Shown one piece after another: positions 7,106 through 14,902 of a stretch of DNA of 16,548 bases (positions are counted from its first letter, which is position 1; the number at the start of each line of letters is the position of its first letter). The stretch comes from Bacillota bacterium. Lineage in GTDB: Bacteria; Bacillota; Clostridia; Acetivibrionales; DSM-1351. The translations under genes and the position numbers were made by a program. The DNA is taken from contig JAEZIU010000277.1 of NCBI GenBank assembly GCA_023436485.1, forward strand, positions 1 to 16,548, given 5' to 3'. Below the pieces are notes generated by a model, which did no database searches, was not told the origin of the DNA, and saw only the letters and a list, made by a program, of their open reading frames with translations.

Positions 7106-9643
7106 ATGTGTAAAATAAAGGGTTTTTTAAAAAAAAATAAAGGTTCTACTTTGGCTATGGTCCTTTTCTTAGTGTTTGTTTTATCTGCTACTGCTTTGGC
7201 TGTCATGGCACTTACAGGTTCTGAACTTGTAATGAGTACTGTAACATCTGACAGGAGCAAAGCTTTGTTTGCGGCGCAGGCAGGTGCTGAAAAAGTTGCA
7301 CAAAGGCTGGATATCGAAGTGGGAAGAATACAAGACAATGCTAGAGTAACTTCCAGTGCTGTTATTAAAAAGGCGATTGATGAAAAATCGTCTGTATTTA
7401 ATGAAATAATTGATACTAATGACCCAGCTAATATTAAGGTATTGGAAGAGAAAAAACTGAACGATATTTACGAAGATGAGTACAAATATCAATTTTTTAA
7501 GATGCTGCAGGAATGGCTAGAACAGCAGACCGAAATCGGAGGAGATTGGAATAGTTCTGTATCTCACAATGTACAACATGATGTTACTAAAGAAGGAAAA
7601 AATGTTTCTATAAATGATGGCAGTTTTAACTATAGTGTTATACATCCAAACCAAACTGAAAAAACCTATTCGTCTATAGATGATTCCGCTACACTTGAAG
7701 CAAATGAAATATCATCAATAACTGTAAAATCAACGGGAGAATACAAGTCTGGTAAGCATGCATACAAGAGAAGTATTTCTGCAGAGTTCAGCTTTTTGAC
7801 TGAATCTGTAAATAACGATGATGAAATACCCATTATTTACAGTAAACTTACGAAGGTTAAGGTCAATAAGGATAATAAACCTGAAATACTTAAAAATAAA
7901 GCAGTTGTAGCACGAAAAAATATAATTTCGGTTAATGGAACTGTTAACATTGAAAAGGGAGATGCCGTATGTTTTGGAACCATCCCAACCGTAAACGGTA
8001 CTGATATAAATTATAATGCTGACGGTTATAAATACGGGGGTTTTATGGCCGGTATGACAAGTGATACCTGGAGTGATATCAGCTTGGGTCATAATAACAA
8101 GAGCCTAAAAGATAGCATTATTGAGACTATACCGGATATGAATGATAACGGTTTTACTAATTTTCCAGGCTCTTTTAACATTCAAGACGGTAACGCAATT
8201 ACTGCTGCATATATTCATACTTTATATAGTAATGCAAATTCTCCTTCAAGAATACACATTCAAAAAGGTGAAGTTTATGCTCGAAGTGTAAAAGTAGAAA
8301 ATAAGGCTCATTCAAGTGAGATTAATTTAAAAAATGTTTTTTTAACAGATGACTTAAGGATTGATTCTAATAATTCCACAGTTAACATTGGAAAGTGGGA
8401 TGACAAAGACGGGGAGGGTATGCTTGTAGGGCTTAACCCAGGTGATCCAGCCTCCGGCTTTGATACTTCAAGCGCTGTTATAGTTTCGGGTGATTCAAAC
8501 CTTAATATAAATGGAAGCCTTTATATGGGAGGAACAACATACTTTAACGAATATACAAATATAACCGACAATAAAATGTATTTCTCCGGAATATCGGTAC
8601 TGAAATCAGGAAGTTTACCGGCAGAAGCATTCCGTATGTGGGATGACAGTGAAATTCCATCAACGGAGGGATACACCAGGAATGTATTTTATCTGTATGA
8701 CCAGATTGGAGGCTATAAAAATATAGATGCCAATACGGAAGAAGATAAGCTCACGAGTGCAGCGTATAACTATAAACCTAAAAGTGAAAGTCAATGGGGT
8801 GATCCAACTACGGTACAAATGATGATGGGCAGCCAGAAAAAGCCGCTCTTTAATATTATTGATAGAGCTATGCATTTCAAAAGGATATGGGATACATTCT
8901 GGAAAGACGATGTAGGATATTATTCATACCTTAACTCGGGAGATATAAGAATAGAACATTATGAAAAAGCTGGTGACGGATACGTTAAAGACACCAATAA
9001 AGTTAAAGGCTGGTGTTATGGGGCTGTTGCTGCCAACGATATGGTCTACGGGCCCTATGACGGGTTTGAGGGGGATTCCGGTAATTATGCAACTGAAAAA
9101 ATTAATAAGTCTGATTTGTACATAAAAAATATGAACTTATTTGTACAGGAAGATAAATTTGATCAGGTAATGGGTGCAAAGCCTTCAAAGAGTCTTACCT
9201 ATGAAGGAATTACTAAGACGGCCGGGCTTATTAATGAAGCAATAAGGCGGGATGAAACAGTAATTTCCAAGTCAAAAATGTTCTTACTCAATAGCGGGAG
9301 AAATGTTGATTTAGCGAACGGAAAGGTAAACGGTGTTGACATTCCCAAAGATGATGATGGCTATGTGAGAGGAATTATCTATTCTGCAGGTGACATATAT
9401 GTTGAGGCAGGAACTAAATTCAAAGGGATACTGATTGCGGAGGGCAACATAGTATTCCTGGGAGGAGCAGATATATCCTACGATGAAAATGCCGTAGATA
9501 TACTTTTGAGTGAAGAACCCGATGCAGGGAGACTATTTAATTACAGTGCGTCGGAGATTGTTTTAAGTAATTCATCCATAAAGACAATAAAAAAACCAAA
9601 TGTTAAAAATATAAAGATAACTTCATGGAAGGAAGAAAAATAA
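7106..9643 (+). CDS. Very large PilX/PilK-type pilin-like protein with β-rich body
   Basis: The 845-residue protein starts with a short basic leader ending in Gly13 (FLKKNKG) and a hydrophobic helix at 14-39 (STLAMVLFLVFVLSATALAV). The segment ALFAAQAGAEKVAQ follows at about 53-66. This is the PilX/GspK type of N-terminus. As in GspK and many PilX proteins, the +5 position is not Glu; here it is Met18. Known PilX/PilK/GspK members are roughly 180-500 residues, so this one is unusually large. Beyond an α-rich stretch (about 70-145), the body is Gly/Asn-rich and β-rich. Short repeated strands at about 265-480 (KNIISVNGTVNIEKGD, SNLNINGSLYMGG) and 755-790 (GIIYSAGDIYVEAGT) suggest a right-handed β-helix or a polymer-forming fold. 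It should act as a tip pilin capping the fibre. It is followed 25 bases later by the modular adhesin gene. Fold and tip role are inference. Confidence 0.8.
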   Translation: MCKIKGFLKKNKGSTLAMVLFLVFVLSATALAVMALTGSELVMSTVTSDRSKALFAAQAGAEKVAQRLDIEVGRIQDNARVTSSAVIKKAIDEKSSVFNEIIDTNDPANIKVLEEKKLNDIYEDEYKYQFFKMLQEWLEQQTEIGGDWNSSVSHNVQHDVTKEGKNVSINDGSFNYSVIHPNQTEKTYSSIDDSATLEANEISSITVKSTGEYKSGKHAYKRSISAEFSFLTESVNNDDEIPIIYSKLTKVKVNKDNKPEILKNKAVVARKNIISVNGTVNIEKGDAVCFGTIPTVNGTDINYNADGYKYGGFMAGMTSDTWSDISLGHNNKSLKDSIIETIPDMNDNGFTNFPGSFNIQDGNAITAAYIHTLYSNANSPSRIHIQKGEVYARSVKVENKAHSSEINLKNVFLTDDLRIDSNNSTVNIGKWDDKDGEGMLVGLNPGDPASGFDTSSAVIVSGDSNLNINGSLYMGGTTYFNEYTNITDNKMYFSGISVLKSGSLPAEAFRMWDDSEIPSTEGYTRNVFYLYDQIGGYKNIDANTEEDKLTSAAYNYKPKSESQWGDPTTVQMMMGSQKKPLFNIIDRAMHFKRIWDTFWKDDVGYYSYLNSGDIRIEHYEKAGDGYVKDTNKVKGWCYGAVAANDMVYGPYDGFEGDSGNYATEKINKSDLYIKNMNLFVQEDKFDQVMGAKPSKSLTYEGITKTAGLINEAIRRDETVISKSKMFLLNSGRNVDLANGKVNGVDIPKDDDGYVRGIIYSAGDIYVEAGTKFKGILIAEGNIVFLGGADISYDENAVDILLSEEPDAGRLFNYSASEIVLSNSSIKTIKKPNVKNIKITSWKEEK
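7129..7137 (+). repeat. A9 homopolymer in the leader of the PilX/PilK-like pilin
   Basis: Six T followed by nine A encode FLKKN of the leader peptide, seven to eleven codons after the start. Loss or gain of one A would give a stop codon within about 12 codons or at once, respectively, so length changes would switch the gene off. Runs of A8 also occur at 5487-5494 (pilO) and 6705-6712 (minor pilin). Confidence 0.75.
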
Positions 9644-9654
9644 ATTAATTGCAT

Positions 9655-9660
9655 GGAGGT
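9655..9660 (+). promoter_or_regulatory. Ribosome binding site choosing ATG 9669
   Basis: GGAGGT lies eight bases before ATG 9669, the ideal spacing. In-frame TTG 9660 overlaps the site, and ATG 9663 is only two bases away, so both are poor starts. Confidence 0.8.
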
Positions 9661-9668
9661 TGATGCTA

Positions 9669-12600
9669 ATGTTCAAGAAGGCACTATGTGTCTTGCTGGC
9701 TCTAATCATTATGGTTGGGCTAATGGTTCCCCAGACAGTCCTGGCTGAAAGTAATGCAGGTAAGGGGGAATCAAATATACAGTCTGACAATCAAAGGCTG
9801 ACTGTACAACTTCAAAGGGTGGATTCAATACTTGTTTGGTTTGCAAATGTTATATTGAACCACGGATATGAAGACTGGTTTCCCGATAATAATTCTTGCA
9901 GTGATTACAACTATGATAATGACATTTTCCAGTTTATCAAGGTGAAAATCACTAATACCAGTGATTCTGTTATAACCCTTAACAGCAATAACCAAATGGT
10001 GCTAAGGTTTACAAACAAGTCGGGAAAAGAATTGGGCCTGAAAATCTATGAGTTTTCTGCCTATAAAAACATTGATAAGTCAAACAGGGAGTATACTTTC
10101 GGGTCCAGCTTACTATCCAACAGAACTATAAAAAGTCATGGGACATGGGAAATCTACGGTTATGTAAAATGGATGAACTTCTCCGATTTGGGCTGTACTA
10201 TAGTGAGACAGCCTGACGAGAATAAAATTCAGGTTAGACTTACTGAAAAAAGTTATCCGACTAATCCTTCCGAGTTTGCGTCCAAGGATAGGATTCATTC
10301 AGTGCTGAAGCTGTATAACGAGGGCAATAAGGACATTGATTTGGATAAAATAAGAATCCACTATTATTTTAATATGGATGGAGACTTAAATAAGGTTGCC
10401 CCAAAGACTGAAAAGGTAGAGGGAAAGGTTTATAACTATCAGTCTAACCGGTCAAATCCATATGAAGATGTTATACAAACGCTACCGTCAGTATTTATTA
10501 ATATGGGTGAGTATTCGACACCTAAAGCCAACAGCTTTATTGAAATCGGGTTTCCGTCTAAAAGCAACGGTTCAGGCTATATGAATTGTTTGTATAAGTT
10601 TTTACGTTATTTCAGCAGTTTATGGAATGATAAATTTATTAAGCGTGATCTTAACTGGTTGGACGATATTATTGAAAGAAGTACCAATTGTTCTTCAGAT
10701 AATCAGAAACACAGGTGGTGGTGGAACTGGAGCCATGACTATACTGTCAGTTCAAAAAATTATGAGCTTAGTGCGAAATCAGATAACAATACTTCTCATG
10801 CAGATATTGAGCTTGAAATTGTCAAGGAATTTATTGCTCAAATGACTGGGGACACATCTAATATGAGAAAATTTAACCAGGCTAATCATTACTCTTTTAA
10901 TCCCGGAGAAGAAATGGATTGGGAAAGAGTAACAGTATATTATAATGGTGAACTGATATGGGGAAAAGAACCGGGACAAGAACTTACGGCACCTCAAACC
11001 CTTCAGGCAGTTCCTAAAAGAGATGGCATACTGTTAAGATGGGATGAGGTAAACGGGGCGGAAGGTTATAAATTGTGGCGAAAAGGTCCGGGTGATTCTG
11101 ATTTTGTTCAGCTTCCTCAGATATTATCGGAATGTTCTTTTACTGACAACAATGTTACTCAGGGAGAAACCTATACATATAAAGTGCAGGCTGTTTCAGA
11201 CAGTGGCGAGGAGTTGGGGCCATTTTCAAATGAGGCATCTGCTACTGCTTTGATTATGACGGGCAACGGACTATACGCCGAATATTCTAATTGGAAGCCT
11301 GTTGCCGACAGCAGTTTGACTAACTACGGTTATGATTTGGGAAACAGCTTTACAACTAATTATGTAATGGAAAATACGGAACTTGCAATGTCAAGAATTG
11401 ACCCCAAAATTGATTTTACCAAAGATAATGCAGACACCTACTACAGATGGGGAGACAAAGCCCCTGATCCTAAGGTTAATGCAGATCACTATTCAGTGGT
11501 TTGGTCTGGGTATATTATGCCGGAATTTAACGAGGATTACACATTTTATACCAGAACGGACGACGGAGTGAAACTATGGATTGATTTAAACACAAATGGT
11601 AGCTTTGATACAAATGAACTTTTGATTTCAAACTGGCAGAAGCATTCCGAAACAGAAAATAGTTCAAAGTCAGTACAAATGGAAAAGGGTAAAAAATACA
11701 GAATAAGAATGGAATACTATGAAAACGAATACGATGCCGTTGCAAAGCTTTTATGGAGTAATCAGAAAAAAGCAAAGGAAGTAGTACCAAACTCTCAACT
11801 GTTTGTTGATGGAACAATAAATATCCCCAAGACTCCAACAAATCTTAAGGCAGATTCAAAAAGTGACGGTAGTGTAGTCCTGACATGGGACAGTGTTCTT
11901 GAAGCACAGGGATATAAGATTTACCAAACAGACTGGGAAGGCAATACTACAGTAATTAATGTAAAAGATAATTCATACACGGTGCCTAACCTGGAATCCG
12001 GCGAATACAAATTCAGTGTAAGTGCATGGAATGAAGCAGGAGAGAGTGCAAAATCCCAGTGGGTGAAGGTCGTAGTCGGACTGGGTGCACCTCAGAATCT
12101 TAGAGGTACTGTAAATAAAAAGACAATTGATGTTTCATGGGATCCGGTAGATACTGCCTCGGGATACAGGCTGTACAGAGTATGCGATGGAATACAAACT
12201 ACAGTTCTTTCAGTAGATAATAAATATACCGATAGTAAGGTTGCATACGGAAAGGTATATAAGTATTTTGTTTCAGCCGTAAAAGAGGGTTTTGAGGGTG
12301 CAAAATCAAGAGAAATAACTATTGCCGTCCCCCCAGACGCTCCGGCAAATCTAAAGGCAGCTCGTGAGGGAGAATCTGTTCAACTGGGCTGGAGTCCTGC
12401 CCAAGGAGCCCAAACCTACAGTGTGTTAAGATGTAATAGCTCCGATGGAACTTACGAAATTATTAAAGAAGGAATAACAGGAACGTCCTATAAGGATATT
12501 TCTATTCCTGAAACAACAAACAACAAAGGAGTAAAGTACTATTACAAGGTAGTTGCCGTGGCAAACGGTGTAATTGGGCCTTACTCCAACATTTCAGATG

Positions 12601-13172
12601 TTATAATGTATCCTTATATTGAAACAGAACTGGGTTTTGTAACGTATAACATAATAAATAACTCAAGAAACCCAAATTTGGAGTTTGTTCTGGGGTCGTA
12701 CGTACCTGTATCTTTTGAATTGCAGCTTAAAAACAGAACTTCAAATCCGGGAGTTGTTTTGGATACAGACTTGGTAAATAAAACGAACATCAATGAAAAA
12801 CCATTTTACTTAGAGCTGGTCAGCAAAAATATAAAGGTTACTATAAAGAAAAAAGATTCTACTGAGATTATAAAGGTTAATGATAATAGTATTACTAAAA
12901 AAGTGATCAAAGTAAATGATAAATATGTGATTAACATAGAAGTAAACGGAACTTATGATGCAGGAGATGTAGTAAAAATTGAGTTTGGCCCTAAAGTATC
13001 CACCTATAAGGATGATGATGTAGACGATTACTATGGAAAAATGTACCAGATTAAATTAGGATTATATGCAGATGGTCATGGTAGCTGTGAAAAGCCAATA
13101 TCAACTGATATTAATAGAAATCCGCTGGCACCCCTTGAGGTTAAAATAGCCAACCCCGATAAGCTTAATTAA
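9669..13172 (+). CDS. Secreted modular adhesin: CBM3-like, Fn3, PA14, three Fn3, unknown C-terminus
   Basis: The 1167-residue protein has a Sec signal peptide (MFKKALCVLLALIIMVGLMV, cut after VLA near residue 26). Residues 40-200 are β-rich and unrecognised. Residues 206-435 look like a CBM3 (cellulose-binding) module. LKLYNEGNKDIDLDKIRIHY matches its start, ANSFIEIGF an inner strand, and NHYSF with VTVYYNGELIWGKEP its end. It carries about 80 extra residues, including an aromatic WWWNW patch (350-354). The Trp that precedes NDYSF in cellulose-binding members is not obvious, so binding is uncertain. Fn3 is at about 438-528. PA14 is at 533-712 (GNGLYAEYSNW; GYIMPEFNEDYTFYTRTDDG). Three Fn3 repeats are at 719-804, 806-887 and 888-980. 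The last ~187 residues are unknown. There is no LPXTG, SLH, dockerin or C-terminal membrane helix, so attachment probably depends on a partner such as the pilus. It is the last gene of the operon. The tip-adhesin role is inference. Confidence 0.8.
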   Translation: MFKKALCVLLALIIMVGLMVPQTVLAESNAGKGESNIQSDNQRLTVQLQRVDSILVWFANVILNHGYEDWFPDNNSCSDYNYDNDIFQFIKVKITNTSDSVITLNSNNQMVLRFTNKSGKELGLKIYEFSAYKNIDKSNREYTFGSSLLSNRTIKSHGTWEIYGYVKWMNFSDLGCTIVRQPDENKIQVRLTEKSYPTNPSEFASKDRIHSVLKLYNEGNKDIDLDKIRIHYYFNMDGDLNKVAPKTEKVEGKVYNYQSNRSNPYEDVIQTLPSVFINMGEYSTPKANSFIEIGFPSKSNGSGYMNCLYKFLRYFSSLWNDKFIKRDLNWLDDIIERSTNCSSDNQKHRWWWNWSHDYTVSSKNYELSAKSDNNTSHADIELEIVKEFIAQMTGDTSNMRKFNQANHYSFNPGEEMDWERVTVYYNGELIWGKEPGQELTAPQTLQAVPKRDGILLRWDEVNGAEGYKLWRKGPGDSDFVQLPQILSECSFTDNNVTQGETYTYKVQAVSDSGEELGPFSNEASATALIMTGNGLYAEYSNWKPVADSSLTNYGYDLGNSFTTNYVMENTELAMSRIDPKIDFTKDNADTYYRWGDKAPDPKVNADHYSVVWSGYIMPEFNEDYTFYTRTDDGVKLWIDLNTNGSFDTNELLISNWQKHSETENSSKSVQMEKGKKYRIRMEYYENEYDAVAKLLWSNQKKAKEVVPNSQLFVDGTINIPKTPTNLKADSKSDGSVVLTWDSVLEAQGYKIYQTDWEGNTTVINVKDNSYTVPNLESGEYKFSVSAWNEAGESAKSQWVKVVVGLGAPQNLRGTVNKKTIDVSWDPVDTASGYRLYRVCDGIQTTVLSVDNKYTDSKVAYGKVYKYFVSAVKEGFEGAKSREITIAVPPDAPANLKAAREGESVQLGWSPAQGAQTYSVLRCNSSDGTYEIIKEGITGTSYKDISIPETTNNKGVKYYYKVVAVANGVIGPYSNISDVIMYPYIETELGFVTYNIINNSRNPNLEFVLGSYVPVSFELQLKNRTSNPGVVLDTDLVNKTNINEKPFYLELVSKNIKVTIKKKDSTEIIKVNDNSITKKVIKVNDKYVINIEVNGTYDAGDVVKIEFGPKVSTYKDDDVDDYYGKMYQIKLGLYADGHGSCEKPISTDINRNPLAPLEVKIANPDKLN

Positions 13173-13201
13173 AATCATTTAAATTAAATAGTAACTTTTT
13201 T

Positions 13202-13239
13202 AAAGACTTGATTTCCTTGAGGGAGATTGAGTCTTTTTT
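13202..13239 (+). terminator. Intrinsic terminator ending the pilus operon
   Basis: AAAGACTTGATTTCC (13202-13216) pairs over 15 positions, with a few G·U pairs, with GGAGATTGAGTCTTT (13222-13236). The loop TTGAG lies between them, and the T run extends to 13239. It lies 30 bases after the adhesin stop codon. Confidence 0.92.
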
Positions 13240-13311
13240 ATATATGGGCAATCCACGAAGCTTTTGGGAAATATTACTAGTATATATATTCCAAATATGC
13301 TTTAAATAGGT

Positions 13312-13340
13312 TTGATTTTATTACTCGGATTTTGTATAAT
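13312..13340 (+). promoter_or_regulatory. Sigma-A type promoter of the lipoprotein gene
   Basis: TTGATT (13312-13317) and TATAAT (13335-13340) are separated by 17 bases. Transcription would start near 13347, leaving about 75 bases of leader before ATG 13423. The rest of the gap 13240-13422 is A+T-rich and shows nothing else. The ribosome binding site is weak (GGGG, 13410-13413). Confidence 0.8.
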
Positions 13341-13422
13341 CTCAGTGTATCTGATTGAAAATATTAATTCATGATTATACTACATAATGCCACAAAAAAT
13401 ATCGGGAATGGGGTACTTCTAA

Positions 13423-14730
13423 ATGAAAAGCAGGAAAAATATTGCAGTCTTAGTCACATCTCTTTTTCTAAGTTTGACAGTTGCAGCAGGAGCATTTTTC
13501 CTTACGGGATGTAATGAAAACGTGACAAAAGACCCTCAAAGCACAAGTACAAACGCAACTTCTTCATCTGCCGTAAGTACTGAAACAAAACCTTCAGATA
13601 CTACAGCTGCAAATTCTACTGCGGCGGCTTCAGATTCCACAAAACAAGAGCAGGTACCTCAATCCGAAGGGCTGCAATTATCGCCAAGTATTGAAAAAGT
13701 AAAGGTTAAGGCTGTATACCTTACAGGGCCTTCAGCAGGTTCGTCAGCAAGAGTTGATAAAATTATAAATATGGCAAAAAATACTGAATTGAATACTGTG
13801 ATTATTGATGTCAAGGAAGATGGTGCTGTAAACTATAACACAAACCTTGACTTGGTTAAAAAATATGGTAAGCAGGTAAAATACTATAATCCTAAAGATG
13901 TTGTAAAAAAATTCCATGACAATGGAATATACGTAATAGGCAGAATAGTTGTTTTCAAAGACCCTGTTCTGGCTAAGAACAGAGCAGACCTCGGAGTAAA
14001 GGCACCAAGCGGAAAGCTATGGCTGGAAAACGGTTCAACACCTTGGGCAAACCCTTATATGGAAGAGGTTTGGGACTACAATATAGCAATCGCAAAAGAA
14101 GCTATTTCCTATGGCTTTGATGAAATTCAGTTTGACTATGTCAGATTCCCCACAGGAAGTAAAAAATCCATTAATTATGGTGCAAATGTTCCGGAAAAGG
14201 CCAACGCAATAAACGGGTTCCTTGCAAAATCAGAAAAAGAACTTCATCAGGAGTTGGGAGTACCTGTTTCAGCGGACGTATTTGCAATAATTATTGAAAG
14301 CAAACTGGATGGAGAAAGTATTGGTCAAAGATTCCAAGAAGTAGGAAAAGATATTTACTGCATAAGTCCAATGATTTACCCGTCACACTATGCAAACAAC
14401 TCACCAAAAGGAATAATGGGTAATGGCGTAGGTCAGAAGATTAATGGTGTTACCTATACCAAGCCCGATATGGATCCTTATGGTGTGGTATATAATTCAC
14501 TGTTATCTGCTAAAAAGAAAATATCTGAAACTACGGGCTACAAGGCAAAAATGAGACCATATATACAGGCTTTTACTGCAAAATACCTGCCGGCAGGCTA
14601 TTTCCAGACATATGGTCCGGAACAGGTAAAACAGCAAATCAAGGCTATATATGATGCCGGATATGAAGAATGGATACTCTGGGATCCAAGTAATAGATAT
14701 CAGGAATCATATTTTCAAAAAGAAAAATAA
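13423..14730 (+). CDS. Lipoprotein with DUF4015-type putative glycoside hydrolase domain
   Basis: The 435-residue product has a lipoprotein signal peptide with lipobox LTGC and lipidated Cys30, so it is anchored on the outer face of the membrane. A Ser/Thr/Ala-rich linker (about 34-80) would span the wall. Residues ~94-430 match the DUF4015 family, annotated as a putative glycoside hydrolase with a TIM barrel. Recognisable parts are VKAVYLTGPSAG (95-106), LNTVIIDVKEDGAVNY (123-138), GIYVIGRIVVFKDP (168-181), PWANPY (207-212), FDEIQFDYVRFPT (232-244), ISPMIYPSHY, and near the end WILWDPSNRY. Acidic residues D129, D233, E234 and D238 are candidates for the active site by analogy only; substrate and activity are unknown for this protein. 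It has its own promoter and terminator, so it is not part of the pilus operon. A role in cell-wall or environmental polysaccharide handling is possible. Confidence 0.87.
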   Translation: MKSRKNIAVLVTSLFLSLTVAAGAFFLTGCNENVTKDPQSTSTNATSSSAVSTETKPSDTTAANSTAAASDSTKQEQVPQSEGLQLSPSIEKVKVKAVYLTGPSAGSSARVDKIINMAKNTELNTVIIDVKEDGAVNYNTNLDLVKKYGKQVKYYNPKDVVKKFHDNGIYVIGRIVVFKDPVLAKNRADLGVKAPSGKLWLENGSTPWANPYMEEVWDYNIAIAKEAISYGFDEIQFDYVRFPTGSKKSINYGANVPEKANAINGFLAKSEKELHQELGVPVSADVFAIIIESKLDGESIGQRFQEVGKDIYCISPMIYPSHYANNSPKGIMGNGVGQKINGVTYTKPDMDPYGVVYNSLLSAKKKISETTGYKAKMRPYIQAFTAKYLPAGYFQTYGPEQVKQQIKAIYDAGYEEWILWDPSNRYQESYFQKEK

Positions 14731-14742
14731 TTATTTCCGTAG

Positions 14743-14786
14743 AAAATGCCTTGCTTCATGTGAAAAATGGGGCGGGCGTTTTTTTT
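14743..14786 (+). terminator. Intrinsic terminator after the lipoprotein gene
   Basis: AAAATGCC (14743-14750), a bulged T, and TGCTTCAT (14752-14759) pair with ATGGGGCG (14767-14774) and GGCGTTTT (14775-14782), using several G·U pairs. The loop is GTGAAAA, and a T tract runs to 14786. It starts 12 bases after the stop codon. Confidence 0.9.
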
Positions 14787-14813
14787 GAAATAATTCGGTA
14801 ATATTTAACTATA

Positions 14814-14842
14814 TTGAACATATATAATTAAAGTGATACAAT
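14814..14842 (+). promoter_or_regulatory. Extended -10 promoter of nrdJ
   Basis: TTGAAC (14814-14819) and TACAAT (14837-14842) are 17 bases apart, with TG at 14834-14835 giving an extended -10. The predicted transcript starts near 14849, so the leader is only about 54 bases. That is too short for a cobalamin riboswitch. Confidence 0.8.
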
Positions 14843-14851
14843 ATGTAGTGT
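14836..14851 (+). promoter_or_regulatory. Candidate NrdR box overlapping the nrdJ -10 element
   Basis: ATACAATATGTAGTGT agrees with the palindromic NrdR consensus as I recall it (ACACTATATATAGTGT) at 13 of 16 positions, and it covers the -10 element and start region. A half-matching second site (ACTATAT at 14808-14814, inside 14806-14821) lies about 30 bases upstream, over the -35. That is close to the usual paired-box spacing of about 31-32 bases. NrdR is the ATP/dATP-sensing repressor of ribonucleotide reductase genes, so repression by blocking RNA polymerase is the expected mode. The NrdR gene itself is not in the window. Confidence 0.62.
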
Positions 14852-14902
14852 CTTTGAAATAATACAAATACAAAATATAGACTAATGAGAGGGGATTTAT
14901 TG

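Noticed and set aside
1..13172. Type II secretion system instead of a type IV pilus
   Set aside because: PilM, a PilN with the NLIP motif and a PilO-like protein, the large minor pilins and the Gram-positive setting fit a type IV pilus better. No GspD, GspL or GspM is seen, although upstream genes are not visible.
14787..14902. Cobalamin riboswitch before the B12-dependent nrdJ
   Set aside because: The leader from the predicted start is about 54 bases with no B12-box-like sequence, far too short for this riboswitch.
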